Assembly: GCF_004168255.1 (NCBI RefSeq)
Contig: NZ_SEWG01000005.1
Location: 62,001 to 126,000, forward strand
Length of the DNA stretch: 64,000 nt
Reading direction: 5' to 3'
Source: Mucilaginibacter terrigena
GTDB lineage: Bacteria; Bacteroidota; Bacteroidia; Sphingobacteriales; Sphingobacteriaceae
Position 1 is the first letter of the stretch. Every line of letters begins with the position of its first letter. Below the pieces are notes generated by a model that made no database searches, was not told where the DNA came from, and saw nothing but the letters and a program-made list of their open reading frames with translations. Below are positions 1 through 7,768 of this stretch, one piece after another. Made by a program: the position numbers and the translations under genes.

Positions 1-71
1 CTCGTGCGTACCCCTTTTATTTCTCTGCTTTCACTCGGTCCCTGCTGTTTAAAATTCCTGGTAGATATCAT
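1..71 (-). other. possible 5' end of a gene running off the left edge
   Basis: Reading leftward on the minus strand, an ATG at 71 opens a frame without stops to the window edge (about 23 codons, beginning MISTRNFKQQ). It would follow the CBS-domain gene in the same direction with a gap of about 100 bases. The peptide is too short to recognise, so this may be chance. Confidence 0.2.
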
Positions 72-169
72 TATGGTAACGTTTTATTACTATTATGACG
101 GAAGTTCATTGCAGGGTGTTACAAGTACACCAAGAAAAAGTTGTGTGTTTAAACGTGTTTTGGCCGGTA

Positions 170-604
170 TTAAGTGGATTGTATGTAGCTGTGCAACTGC
201 TCTATAGTTTCTTTTTGCGAGTGTATAGTTTCGTAAACCACATCGTTGATGGAGATGATACCGCAAAGCTGTTCTTCCATATCAAAAACAGGCAGGTATC
301 GGATGTTGTTCTCGCTCATGATAAGCATGCAGCTATCAACAGACGACTCGGGCGTTATTTTAGGGAAGTTGTTACTCATGATCTCGCCAACGGTGGTATC
401 GTCCGAGTGTTTACCCATTAATATGATCTTACGGGCGTAATCCCTTTCGGTTACCAGGCCAAGGTATTGGTCGTTTTCGGTAACTACTACCGAGCCGATA
501 TTTTTTTCGGACATCAGTTTCAGCACGTTTAAAACAGTGGTTTGGGCGGGCACAGCAATAACGTTGCTGCCCTTGCGGGCAAGGATGTGTTTTACGCTTT
601 TCAT
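170..604 (-). CDS. CBS-domain protein (two tandem CBS motifs)
   Basis: This 144-residue cytosolic protein is made almost entirely of a CBS pair (Bateman module), which typically senses adenine nucleotides and regulates a partner. The first CBS motif spans about residues 8-60 (NIGSVVVTEN, then GLVTERDYARKI). The second spans about 73-128 (NNIRYLPVFD, then GIISINDVV). No enzymatic or transporter domain is attached, so it belongs to the stand-alone CBS proteins common in Bacteroidota. I chose the start MKSVKHIL at 604 because the nine upstream residues of the longer frame do not look like family sequence. The partner and ligand cannot be told from sequence. Confidence 0.85.
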   Translation of the reverse strand: MKSVKHILARKGSNVIAVPAQTTVLNVLKLMSEKNIGSVVVTENDQYLGLVTERDYARKIILMGKHSDDTTVGEIMSNNFPKITPESSVDSCMLIMSENNIRYLPVFDMEEQLCGIISINDVVYETIHSQKETIEQLHSYIQST

Positions 605-689
605 ATAAATTAAGGTTATTGGAGACCTCAATTTACAAATAACTAATAGAAAAACAATAAGTTATATTGAAAAAATAAATTGGACGGGT

Positions 690-1355
690 TTAATTGATGG
701 CGATCACCTTATCCTTTAATACCCCAAAAATTCTGTCGGCTTTGCGGCTTAGTATAGCCACCTTTCCCGTAAATTTCCCAAACGATGGCAGTATGGCCTG
801 GTTTTTACCAAACGCGAAGCATGGCAGCGTAACCTTTTGCCTGCCCCTGCCAACCAGGCTAACGCCGGGGTGGATATGGCCGCATAGAACATATCCATCT
901 TCCTCTTTTTTCTCCGGATCGGCCAGCGGGTGATGAAGCATCAGGAACGGACCGACAACCAAACGTTTGTGCAGGATGACGCCGAGGTCGGTGTAATGTT
1001 TATCGCTAATGATATCGTGGTTACCCTTTATCAAAATGATCTGCAACCTGGGAAACTGACTGCGCCAAAGCACAAACCAATCCCAGTCGTTATTCATATC
1101 GCTGTGGAACAGGTCGCCCAAAAAGATCACCTTATCCGGGCGGTGTTCGTGGATAAGGTCGGATAGCATGGCCAGGTCGTCCTGCTCCATATTGCGGGGA
1201 ATAGCGATACCCGCCTTGCGGAAATGCCCCACCTTGCCAAAATGCACATCGGCAGCAATCAGGGCTTTTTCCTGCTGCCAGTAAATGGCCTTTTGAGGTA
1301 ACAGTAACAGATCCTGGTTTAAAAATTGGAAAGGGGTGCCCGCACTTATCGTCAT
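690..1355 (-). CDS. pdeM: metallophosphoesterase of the PdeM (ligase-associated) family
   Basis: This 221-residue protein has the calcineurin-type phosphoesterase motifs in order: DVHFGK (about 36-41), GDLFHS (about 80), GNHD (about 112), HHP (about 142) and GHIHPG (about 160). Together they form a two-metal centre. The length and the GHIHPG ending fit PdeM, a phosphoesterase that in many bacteria is encoded with an ATP-dependent DNA ligase and an Lhr-type helicase in a DNA-damage cluster. Those partners are not beside it here, so the repair role rests on family only. A perfect TAnnTTTG promoter box ends 8 bases before the ATG, so the mRNA may have almost no leader. Confidence 0.82.
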   Translation of the reverse strand: MTISAGTPFQFLNQDLLLLPQKAIYWQQEKALIAADVHFGKVGHFRKAGIAIPRNMEQDDLAMLSDLIHEHRPDKVIFLGDLFHSDMNNDWDWFVLWRSQFPRLQIILIKGNHDIISDKHYTDLGVILHKRLVVGPFLMLHHPLADPEKKEEDGYVLCGHIHPGVSLVGRGRQKVTLPCFAFGKNQAILPSFGKFTGKVAILSRKADRIFGVLKDKVIAIN

Positions 1356-1363
1356 ATCGGGGG

Positions 1364-1371
1364 CAAAGATA
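1364..1371 (-). promoter_or_regulatory. -7 box (TATCTTTG) of the pdeM-like gene
   Basis: The minus strand reads TATCTTTG, a full match to the Bacteroidota TAnnTTTG element. It lies 8 bases before the start at 1355, so transcription would begin at or just before the ATG. I found no convincing -33 box. Confidence 0.5.
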
Positions 1372-1381
1372 AGAATTGTAA

Positions 1382-1412
1382 GCCTCTCCCCAACCCTATC
1401 CGAAGGAGAGGG
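1382..1412. repeat. REP-like palindrome (CCCTaTCC-gaa-GGAGAGGG)
   Basis: A short hairpin of the widely scattered CTCACCCCAACCCCTCTCC/GGAGAGGG type lies between two divergent genes. A related copy lies at 6211-6295, where it overlaps the end of rnhB. Confidence 0.55.
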
Positions 1413-1467
1413 AGTGAGTTAGGTGGTGAATGGTTGAGTGGCTGCTTTATAGTGAACACCTGCCGGA

Positions 1468-1609
1468 GAGTTTACTCACCCCGCGGCACTGCGTGCGCGA
1501 CCCTCTCTGCTTCGCAAAGAAGATAAGAAATTTGAAAGGTTTTTATACCCTCTTTCCGCGTAGCGAAGAGAGGGTCGACCAGCGAAGCGATGTCGGGGTG
1601 GGTAAACTC
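1468..1609. repeat. 142-bp imperfect inverted repeat (MITE- or REP-like)
   Basis: The left arm (1468-1520) begins GAGTTTACTCACCCCG and contains GCGACCCTCTCT. The right arm (1557-1609), read in reverse complement, begins GAGTTTACCCACCCCG and contains TCGACCCTCTCT. Arms of about 50 bases enclose an AT-rich centre. No coding capacity or transposase is present. With the small palindrome at 1382-1412 it fills the roughly 300-base gap before the mazG-like gene. Confidence 0.7.
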
Positions 1610-1655
1610 TTAGAGCGATATAGTAACCGATTACTAATTATTGTAATATTGTTTT

Positions 1656-1982
1656 ATGGAAATTAAAGAAGCGCAGCATCTTGTAGATAACTGGATAAAA
1701 ACAACCGGGGTAAGGTATTTTAACGAACTGACCAATACCGCCATGCTGATGGAAGAGGTTGGCGAGGTTGCCCGCATTATGGCAAGGCAATACGGCGAGC
1801 AATCGTTTAAAGCATCGGATACGGAAGTTAACCTGGCGGATGAAATGGCCGATGTGCTGTTCGTACTCATCTGCCTGGCTAACCAAACCGGAATTGACCT
1901 GACGGACGCATTGGAGAAAAACATGCAGAAGAAAAGTATCCGCGATGCCGAAAGGCATCAGAATAATGAGAAACTAAAATAG
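1656..1982 (+). CDS. MazG-like nucleotide pyrophosphohydrolase
   Basis: This 108-residue all-alpha protein carries the MazG/iMazG metal motif: MEEVGEVAR at about 33-41 and DEMADVLFVLICLA at about 62-75 (EExxE followed by DExxD). Proteins of this size hydrolyse nucleoside triphosphates to monophosphates and pyrophosphate, often as house-cleaning enzymes; the substrate cannot be read from sequence. The frame stays open to the annotated ATG and family similarity begins there. A 31-base palindrome just after the stop could end transcription. Confidence 0.85.
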   Translation: MEIKEAQHLVDNWIKTTGVRYFNELTNTAMLMEEVGEVARIMARQYGEQSFKASDTEVNLADEMADVLFVLICLANQTGIDLTDALEKNMQKKSIRDAERHQNNEKLK

Positions 1983-2011
1983 CATTCTGCGTTATATAAT
2001 TCCATAAACAA

Positions 2012-2042
2012 AAATAAAACAGAATATTATTCTGTTTTATTT
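2012..2042. promoter_or_regulatory. 31-base near-perfect palindrome (terminator or operator)
   Basis: Two perfect 15-base arms (2012-2026 and 2028-2042, core ACAGAATA-t-TATTCTGT) flank a single T. It lies 30 bases after the mazG-like stop and ends in T-rich sequence, so it can act as a terminator. It also overlaps the TTTG that would be the -33 box of the next gene, so it could equally be a repressor site. Confidence 0.55.
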
Positions 2043-2072
2043 GCGATATCAAAATATAATAATGTAGATTTG
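2040..2072 (+). promoter_or_regulatory. promoter of the DUF4349 gene
   Basis: TTTG at 2040-2043 and TAGATTTG at 2065-2072 are separated by 21 bases, which fits the Bacteroidota -33/-7 pattern. The start codon is 27 bases further on. Confidence 0.5.
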
Positions 2073-2099
2073 CTATTGACTAATCAAATCTATGTTATT

Positions 2100-3032
2100 A
2101 TGAAAAAGTACCTATTTATACCGTTTGCTGTTGCCCTGGCATTTGCAGCTTGTAAACATGAACCATCCCACAACAAAGGCGAAAGCGTGAGCGAAGTGCG
2201 TTTTGCGCCGCCTGTTGTAAAGCCCGATGCAGAAAGTATAGACGCAACGGCCGAAAAATCAATGGAAGTAGCGATGCCTGAGGCAAATGCAATACAGATT
2301 GACGAACCCGTTGGCGTTGCCGATGTTAAACAGGTAGTTGAAGAAAGGCCGGCGGAGGTACAAAAGAAGATCATCAAAGAGGGCGATATCCGTTTTGAAA
2401 CGAGCGATGTAGCCAAAACCCGCAAACAAATTATCGCTTCATTAAAACATCTCGGCGGCTATGCGGAGGACGACAGCGAAACCACCGACGGAGATGCAGG
2501 CAGTAAGGAATATACCCTGAGCGTTCGTATCCCTGCCAAAAACTTCGATGCCTTTTTGGGTACGGTTTCATCAACTGCCACCAAAATAGATAGCCGCAAC
2601 ATCCACATAAAAGATGTTACCACGCAATTTATTGATACCAAAACCCGGTTGGATAATAAACTACAGCTCGAAAAACGTTACCTGAACCTGCTAAACCGTG
2701 CCGATAAAATGCGCGACCTGCTTGATATTGAGGAGAAACTGACCCAGATCCGCAGCGAGATAGAATCGACCCAAAGCCAGCTGAACTATATGAGCAAGCA
2801 GGTTGATTACAGTTCGCTAACTGTTACGTTTTACACCAAACAACCGGAACAGGTTGCAGCAGGCAATGGGTTTGGTTACAAACTAAAAAATGCGCTGATA
2901 AACGGCTGGGAGTCATTGCAAGGCCTGTTCTTTGGTTTATTGGCAAACTGGTACTTGCTACTAATGATTGCGGTACTTATCATTTGGATAAGAAGATGGA
3001 GAGGTAAAAGAAGACTGGCTAAACAAGCTTAA
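2100..3032 (+). CDS. DUF4349-domain lipoprotein
   Basis: This 310-residue protein begins MKKYLFIPF and has a lipobox-like FAAC with Cys18, so it is probably membrane anchored. The middle (about 95-270) matches the DUF4349 layout: IIKEGDIRFE, a ferredoxin-like segment, a coiled coil at about 190-235 (LEKRYLNLL to LTQIRSEIESTQSQ) and a strand-rich VDYSSLTVTF. A single transmembrane segment near the C-terminus is followed by a basic tail (RRWRGKRR). The ATG at 2100 was preferred over the upstream one because the signal peptide begins there. Function is unknown. Its last 14 bases overlap the convergent ComB-like gene. Confidence 0.8.
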   Translation: MKKYLFIPFAVALAFAACKHEPSHNKGESVSEVRFAPPVVKPDAESIDATAEKSMEVAMPEANAIQIDEPVGVADVKQVVEERPAEVQKKIIKEGDIRFETSDVAKTRKQIIASLKHLGGYAEDDSETTDGDAGSKEYTLSVRIPAKNFDAFLGTVSSTATKIDSRNIHIKDVTTQFIDTKTRLDNKLQLEKRYLNLLNRADKMRDLLDIEEKLTQIRSEIESTQSQLNYMSKQVDYSSLTVTFYTKQPEQVAAGNGFGYKLKNALINGWESLQGLFFGLLANWYLLLMIAVLIIWIRRWRGKRRLAKQA

Positions 3033-3735
3033 CCAGCCGCTCGCCATGAAGAACCGGTATAGCGGTTGTCAGATTAACCTGCAGGCAAAATTCAATGTCT
3101 TTTTCTATACCCAATTTTCTGAGGCGCTCGCCGTGCGATGTTTTGCCAAGGTATTGGCTAATATTGTTTTTACCGAGATGGAACAGGTCGTTAGCGGCAA
3201 TGGCGGGGTCGTCTAACGTGTAGGCGCCGGTCTTTAGCTGCTCTATTACTGCACCGGCAAAAAGGGTGTCCTCCAAATTAAAATTGTTTTGCCAGCCGGC
3301 GCAAACCAGCAGGATGTTTTCCGGCTGTGTTTTTAACCAGTTACAAAGCGCTGTTAAATTTAAAAAAGAACCTATGACAACCTTTTTGGCCTTGCGCGAT
3401 AAATGCAAGGCATGCGTTCCGTTGGTGGTAGTAAGTACAATGGTTTTACCGGCTACCTTTTCGGCGGTGTACGAGAATGGAGAGTTGCCAAAATCAAACC
3501 CGGCAACTACCTCACCGTTGCGCTCGGCAGCCAGTAAATAGCCAAGGCCTTTCTGGCGGTAAGCGGCGCATTGTTCCACTTCAGCTACCGGGATAATAGC
3601 CTCTGCGCCATTCCCGATCCCATAACAAATAGAGGAAGTAGCCCTGAAAATATCTATCACCACCACAATATAATTTTCAACATTATACAAGGGGATCAGG
3701 GCAGGGGTTAGGCAAACGTCTAAACTTCGTGTCAT
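3019..3735 (-). CDS. comB: 2-phosphosulfolactate phosphatase family protein (ComB-like)
   Basis: This 238-residue protein matches the ComB family: VVVIDIFRATSSI near the N-terminus, GFDFGNSPF at about 100, TTTNGTHAL at about 125 and a Cys-containing CAGW near 168. Family members are Mg-dependent phosphatases of 2-phosphosulfolactate, studied in coenzyme M biosynthesis. In Bacteroidota, which do not make coenzyme M, they may serve sulfolactate or sulfonate metabolism, so the true substrate is uncertain. Family similarity starts at about RSLDVCL. The only nearby ATG (ATG ACA) is part of the repeat array at 3731-3820, so the start was probably supplied by the repeat. Confidence 0.8.
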   Translation of the reverse strand: MTRSLDVCLTPALIPLYNVENYIVVVIDIFRATSSICYGIGNGAEAIIPVAEVEQCAAYRQKGLGYLLAAERNGEVVAGFDFGNSPFSYTAEKVAGKTIVLTTTNGTHALHLSRKAKKVVIGSFLNLTALCNWLKTQPENILLVCAGWQNNFNLEDTLFAGAVIEQLKTGAYTLDDPAIAANDLFHLGKNNISQYLGKTSHGERLRKLGIEKDIEFCLQVNLTTAIPVLHGERLVKLV

Positions 3736-3820
3736 TGGGTCATTGAGTCATTAGGTCATTGGAAAAAACATTAGGTCACTGGTCACAAAAAATGACACAA
3801 TGACCTAATGACACAATGAC
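3731..3820. repeat. inverted word array, word GTCATTGR
   Basis: Four head-to-tail copies of a GTCATTGG/GTCATTGA/GTCATTAG word run from 3731 to 3762. A short degenerate middle (TTAGGTCACTGGTCAC) follows. From 3791 to 3820 the same words run in reverse complement (AATGACACAATGACC and on). The array can fold on itself. It fills the spacer between gcvT and the ComB-like gene and includes the latter's ATG. Confidence 0.75.
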
Positions 3821-3831
3821 GGGCAAAGCCC

Positions 3832-4911
3832 TTATTTATAAAACGGCGGTTTTACCACCTGTGCTTTTACTTTATTATCGCGGATAAGGATATAGATCTC
3901 GGTGCCTTCTTTGGCAAATTCGTTTTTCACATAACCCAGGCCGATAGCTTTTTGCAACGATGGCGACTGGGTGCCCGATGTTACCCGGCCTATAACGTTG
4001 CCATCGGCATCCACGATCTCGTAATCGTGGCGGGGGATACCGCGGTCTATCATTTCAAAGCCTACCAGCTTGCGTTCTACACCTGCTGCTTTTTGTTGCT
4101 GTAAAGCCTCTGAATTGGTAAATGTTTTGCTGAATTTAGTTACCCAACCCAGTCCGGCCTCTAATGGCGATGTGGTATCGTCTATATCATTACCGTAAAG
4201 GCAAAAGCCCATCTCTAAACGCAGGGTATCGCGCGCGGCCAAACCAATTGGTTTTATACCGAATGGCTCACCTGCTTTAAATACCTCGTTCCAGATAAAT
4301 CCGGCGTGCTCGTTATCAAAATAGATCTCGAAACCACCCGCACCAGTGTAGCCCGTTGCAGATACAACTACATTTTCGATACCGGCAAACCGGCCTTTTT
4401 TGAAGGTATAATACTCCATCGAACCCAGATCGATATCTGTAAGGCTTTGCAGCGCGTCGGCAGCTTTAGGGCCTTGTACGGCAAGCAGCGATGTACGGTC
4501 TGATATATCTTTCATCTCCACACCGTTGGTGTTGTATTTAGAGATCCAGTTCCAGTCTTTTTCTATGTTAGAGGCGTTAACAACCAGCATGTAAGTTTTC
4601 TCGTCTATGCGGTAAACCAGCAGGTCGTCAACAATGCCGCCGTCCTCGTTTGGCAGGCAGGAGTACTGCACTTTGCCATCGTATAGTTTAGATGCATCGT
4701 TGCTGGTAACGCGCTGTATCAGGTCGAGCGCGTTCTCGCCTTTTAAAATAAACTCGCCCATGTGGCTTACATCAAACACACCCACGCCTTTGCGTACGGT
4801 ATCGTGTTCGGCATTAATGCCAACGTATTGTACGGGCATGTTATACCCGGCAAATGGTACCATTTTAGCACCCAGGTTGGTATGTACTTGTGTTAAAGCT
4901 GTATTCTTCAT
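3832..4911 (-). CDS. gcvT: glycine cleavage system T protein (aminomethyltransferase)
   Basis: At 359 residues it has normal GcvT length and reads as the family throughout: [10 protein letters not shown] near the start, VFDVSHMGE at about 45, [18 protein letters not shown] at about 83, NASNIEKDW, then [10 protein letters not shown] at about 188 and [11 protein letters not shown] at about 226. The enzyme takes the aminomethyl group from H protein and passes its methylene to tetrahydrofolate, releasing ammonia. gcvH and gcvP are not adjacent, which is common in Bacteroidota. The minus-strand box TATTTTTG (4933-4940) lies just upstream. Confidence 0.96.
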   Translation of the reverse strand: MKNTALTQVHTNLGAKMVPFAGYNMPVQYVGINAEHDTVRKGVGVFDVSHMGEFILKGENALDLIQRVTSNDASKLYDGKVQYSCLPNEDGGIVDDLLVYRIDEKTYMLVVNASNIEKDWNWISKYNTNGVEMKDISDRTSLLAVQGPKAADALQSLTDIDLGSMEYYTFKKGRFAGIENVVVSATGYTGAGGFEIYFDNEHAGFIWNEVFKAGEPFGIKPIGLAARDTLRLEMGFCLYGNDIDDTTSPLEAGLGWVTKFSKTFTNSEALQQQKAAGVERKLVGFEMIDRGIPRHDYEIVDADGNVIGRVTSGTQSPSLQKAIGLGYVKNEFAKEGTEIYILIRDNKVKAQVVKPPFYK

Positions 4912-4932
4912 TTATTATTTTTTGTCGCGTGG

Positions 4933-4940
4933 CAAAAATA
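4933..4940 (-). promoter_or_regulatory. -7 box (TATTTTTG) of gcvT
   Basis: The minus strand carries a full TAnnTTTG match 21 bases before the gcvT ATG. Confidence 0.45.
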
Positions 4941-4968
4941 GCAAAATAGCTGTAGTGAACAGGCTTGT

Positions 4969-6162
4969 TTATGCAATTGATTTATAAAAATCAGCCAGCT
5001 GGCGGGTTACGGCATTTACATCGTGCTGCTCCTCTATCAGCTTACGGGCGTTACGCCCAATTTCACGGCAAAAATGCTCGTCGGTAATGCATTTTTTAAC
5101 GGCCTCGTAAAACTCATCCAAATTGTTGGCAATGATGATATTGTTACCATTCTCGATATTGATGCCCTCGGCCCCAAGCGAGGTAGAGATAATACATTTT
5201 TCCATCGCCATCCCTTCAACGATCTTCACCCGCATACCACCACCCGAAAGCAGCGGTACTATCATGATGGATTTGCTGTTCACAAATTCCAGCGCATCGT
5301 CAACTTCGCCGTGGATAAACACTTTGCCCAGCACTTCGTAATCGTCGAACCGCTCGGGGATGTTATGGCCGGCCACGTAAAATTTGGCTTTCAGGCTGCC
5401 GTCGGTAAGGTCTTTATGGAAATTATCAATAAACCATTCTATCCCCTCGCGGTTGGGCAGCCAGTCAAGCGAACCCAGGAAAAACAGGCTTGGGTAATCG
5501 GTTTTGGTATAGTCGGGGTTGTAAAGCGAAAGGTCTATCCCGATAGGCAGCACCGTAAGTGGGATGTCGGTGCCAAAGGATAGCATAGAAGTTTTATCCT
5601 GCGCTGTAAACACCACCATGCCGTCAAATTTATTCAGCAATTCCAGCTCATAGTTTTTTATGCGGCGGGCCAGCAGCTGCAGGTACCAGCGCTTAAACGG
5701 GTCGCTTTTTTGCTGGGCCAGCTTTTGCCAAACCTGGTGCTCGATATTATGCGCCCTGAAGATTACTTTTGCTTTTGAATTTCTGCGGATAACCCCAAGG
5801 TATGGCGCAACAAAAATGCCCTCCAACTGGATAATATCGTACTGGTTTTCCTGCAGGTTTTTTTGCAGGAGTTTCTCGAACCCGGCGTTGTAGTACTTAT
5901 CAATATTGTACGAGTTGTTGGTAAACAGGTTGCTCACCGCCTCTATCATGGTAACGCGGGTATCAATATCGTACTCGGTGTAGTTTATTTTATCAAGCAG
6001 TTCGTCGCGTTCGCGCGGGGCGCTGTTCTTTTTAACATTGAGGGATATCAAAGTAACATCGTGCCCAAGGCCAATAAAACCTTTAATGGTATTGCCAACC
6101 ACTATGGGGTAGCCCCCATTCTGCGGGAACGGCGCACGATGTGTTAATATCAGAATCCTCAA
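4969..6162 (-). CDS. GT-B glycosyltransferase (family 4 type)
   Basis: This 397-residue cytosolic protein has two Rossmann halves. The N-terminal half opens with RILILTHRAPFPQNGGYP and contains FRAHNIEHQVWQ at about 140. The C-terminal half has the GT1-type segments FLGSLDWLPNREG at about 228 and VPLLSGGGMRVKIVEGMAM at about 305, ending with a helix. It probably transfers a sugar from an activated donor during polysaccharide, glycolipid or glycoprotein assembly. No other surface-sugar genes lie beside it, so donor and acceptor remain unknown. A perfect minus-strand -7 box (6185-6192) precedes the ATG. Confidence 0.87.
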   Translation of the reverse strand: MRILILTHRAPFPQNGGYPIVVGNTIKGFIGLGHDVTLISLNVKKNSAPRERDELLDKINYTEYDIDTRVTMIEAVSNLFTNNSYNIDKYYNAGFEKLLQKNLQENQYDIIQLEGIFVAPYLGVIRRNSKAKVIFRAHNIEHQVWQKLAQQKSDPFKRWYLQLLARRIKNYELELLNKFDGMVVFTAQDKTSMLSFGTDIPLTVLPIGIDLSLYNPDYTKTDYPSLFFLGSLDWLPNREGIEWFIDNFHKDLTDGSLKAKFYVAGHNIPERFDDYEVLGKVFIHGEVDDALEFVNSKSIMIVPLLSGGGMRVKIVEGMAMEKCIISTSLGAEGINIENGNNIIIANNLDEFYEAVKKCITDEHFCREIGRNARKLIEEQHDVNAVTRQLADFYKSIA

Positions 6163-6184
6163 AACGCGTAGATAATTGGTAAGG

Positions 6185-6192
6185 CAAAGGTA
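6185..6192 (-). promoter_or_regulatory. -7 box (TACCTTTG) of the glycosyltransferase gene
   Basis: A full match to TAnnTTTG on the minus strand ends 22 bases before the ATG at 6162. Confidence 0.45.
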
Positions 6193-6210
6193 TTAATCCT
6201 TACAGGGTTT

Positions 6211-6295
6211 GGCAAGCCCCCTCTAAATCTCTCCCGGTAGGGGAGACTTTTTCTTAATGCCTCTCTCCAGCCGGAGAGGGGTTTGGGGTGAGGCG
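6211..6295. repeat. REP-like palindromic element overlapping the end of rnhB
   Basis: Two palindromic modules lie together: CTCTCCCGGTAGGGGAG (about 6228-6244) and CTCTCCAGCCGGAGAG (about 6263-6278), followed by the GGTTTGGGGTGAGGC flank typical of such repeats. A related copy is at 1382-1412. The element encodes the last roughly 25 residues and the stop codon of RNase HII. Confidence 0.65.
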
Positions 6296-6915
6296 TTTTC
6301 AACAAACTCTTCAGAAATTGGTACGCCCCTTTGGCCCGGCTGGGTAACTTTAAATGTTTTACGGTGATATGGTGTGTGGCCGCGTTCTAAAACCATTTTA
6401 CGGTGACTTATAGTTGGGTAGCCCTTGTTGGTATGCCAGTCGTACTCGGGGTGTTCTAAAGCAATCTGCTTCATATAATCATCGCGGTAGGTTTTGGCCA
6501 GTATGGAAGCCGCAGCAATGCTGAAGTATTTGGCATCGCCCTCTACAATACAATGGTGCGGGATTTCGCCGTATTTATTAAAGCGGTTGCCATCTATAAT
6601 TAAAAACTGGGGGATGCAAAGCAGCTTATCAATTGCGCGGTGCATGGCCAGAAAGGATGCGTTAAGGATATTGATTTCGTCTATCTCGGTATTATCGCAC
6701 CAGGCCACGGCGTGGGCAATGGCTTTTTCTTCTATCTCGATGCGCAGCTGGTACCGCACTTCTTCGGTAAGCTGTTTAGAGTCGTTTAGCAAGTGGTGGT
6801 CAAAATCGCGGGGCAGGATAACCGCGGCGGCAAAAACAGGCCCGGCAAGGCAGCCGCGGCCGGCCTCGTCACATCCTGCTTCAATAAAATCGTGCTGGTA
6901 CCTTGCTAATAACAT
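6223..6915 (-). CDS. rnhB: ribonuclease HII with a repeat-derived C-terminal tail
   Basis: The family core spans about residues 1-205: [11 protein letters not shown] at 16-26 holds the first catalytic acidic residues, IIDGNRF at about 107 the next, and the [12 protein letters not shown] helix at about 132 follows. The enzyme removes ribonucleotides from DNA by cutting 5' to the ribonucleotide of RNA-DNA hybrids. The normal end would be near the [12 protein letters not shown] segment. The remaining residues ([13 protein letters not shown] and on) are encoded by the REP-like element at 6211-6295, which also provides the stop. The catalytic core is intact, so the protein should be active. Confidence 0.93.
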   Translation of the reverse strand: MLLARYQHDFIEAGCDEAGRGCLAGPVFAAAVILPRDFDHHLLNDSKQLTEEVRYQLRIEIEEKAIAHAVAWCDNTEIDEINILNASFLAMHRAIDKLLCIPQFLIIDGNRFNKYGEIPHHCIVEGDAKYFSIAAASILAKTYRDDYMKQIALEHPEYDWHTNKGYPTISHRKMVLERGHTPYHRKTFKVTQPGQRGVPISEEFVENASPQTPLRLERGIKKKSPLPGEI

Positions 6916-7044
6916 CCGTTCGCGCTTGCTTCCTCTGGTGCAAATATCTTAAAATAAGCCGTGCGCATACAATACCTGTTGATAAATAAACTATGGATGG
7001 TACAATTGTTCAAACTAACAACTATTACGAATGTTAAACATTTG

Positions 7045-7509
7045 ATGAAGAAATTAGTATTTATCGCCTTTGTTTTTTGCAGGATAAACTGCTTTGCCCA
7101 AAAGCATACCCCATTGCCACACGGAATGGTTTTTGGCGATAAACCTACTGAGATAGCGCCAGTACCTGCCGAAAAGATAGAAACCCTTATGGGAAAAAAA
7201 ATCCGCCAAACTACGGCCATCGTTGGCAGGATCATCCGGGTTACCAAAGAAAAAGGCGGCTGGTTTGACATGGATGCCGGCAACGGGAAAGTGATTGCTG
7301 CGCATTTTAAAAATTACAACATCAGGCTCCCCGAAGCCATAAACGGGCGTACGGTAATTATCGAAGGTGTAGCCCAGCGCCTGCTAACGGCAGATGATAT
7401 GCAGCACTTTGCAGGCGATACGGTTACCGGTGCCAAACAGCACCAGGAAAAGGTTAACCCCAAAGCAAGGATAACATTTGAGGTGAGGGGGTTGATGGTG
7501 GATAGGTGA
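7045..7509 (+). CDS. secreted DUF4920 protein
   Basis: A 154-residue protein with an N-terminal signal peptide (MKKLVFIAFVF, cleavage probably after INCFAQ). The mature part has the DUF4920 pattern: HGMVFGDKP, ETLMGKKIRQTTAIVGRIIRVTKEKGGWF, then GKVIAAHFKNYNIRLP and GRTVIIEGVAQ. The fold is a small beta barrel of the OB type, predicted periplasmic; function is unknown. The start at 7045 places the signal peptide correctly; the longer frame upstream has no support. Confidence 0.8.
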   Translation: MKKLVFIAFVFCRINCFAQKHTPLPHGMVFGDKPTEIAPVPAEKIETLMGKKIRQTTAIVGRIIRVTKEKGGWFDMDAGNGKVIAAHFKNYNIRLPEAINGRTVIIEGVAQRLLTADDMQHFAGDTVTGAKQHQEKVNPKARITFEVRGLMVDR

Positions 7510-7527
7510 GTTTGCAGTTTTAAAAAT

Positions 7528-7593
7528 GTCATGGTTAGCTTGTCGAACCATTAGCCGTTGGGCCTGCGCGCCCTTCAACAGGCTCAGGATGAC
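7528..7593. repeat. dispersed palindromic repeat (GTCATCCTGAGC type)
   Basis: The arm at 7528-7549 (GTCATGGTTAGCTTGTCGAA) matches the reverse complement of 7572-7593 (GTCATCCTGAGCCTGTTGAA) at most positions. Elements with this consensus are scattered through many bacterial genomes between genes. No coding capacity is seen. Confidence 0.55.
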
Positions 7594-7697
7594 CGAGCGT
7601 GCATATTGCAACGATGGTTTCACTTCCTTCGGTGGGAGGAGTGTGGCGGTCGGTGTTGTGGGAGGGGGTTCATCGCTTGGTTACCTTATTAAACAAA

Positions 7698-7726
7698 ATA
7701 GCGATGGGTATAAAACCCATCGCTAT
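7698..7726. terminator. bidirectional terminator between convergent genes
   Basis: A perfect 12-base stem (ATAGCGATGGGT / ACCCATCGCTAT) with a 5-base loop lies between the converging DUF4920 and ACP-like genes. There is only a weak T run, but placement fits a shared terminator. The rest of 7594-7768 shows no gene. Confidence 0.6.
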
Positions 7727-7768
7727 GTCAAAAAGCTTTACGCTTTATTCCTTTCAGCTTTACGCTAC

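Noticed and set aside
3731..3820. CRISPR-like regular repeats
   Set aside because: Words are about 8 bases, imperfect, without unique spacers, and inverted halfway, so the array is not a CRISPR.
7510..7768. Short plus-strand frames (for example 7526-7795)
   Set aside because: They cover a dispersed palindromic repeat and a terminator and have no protein-like pattern.
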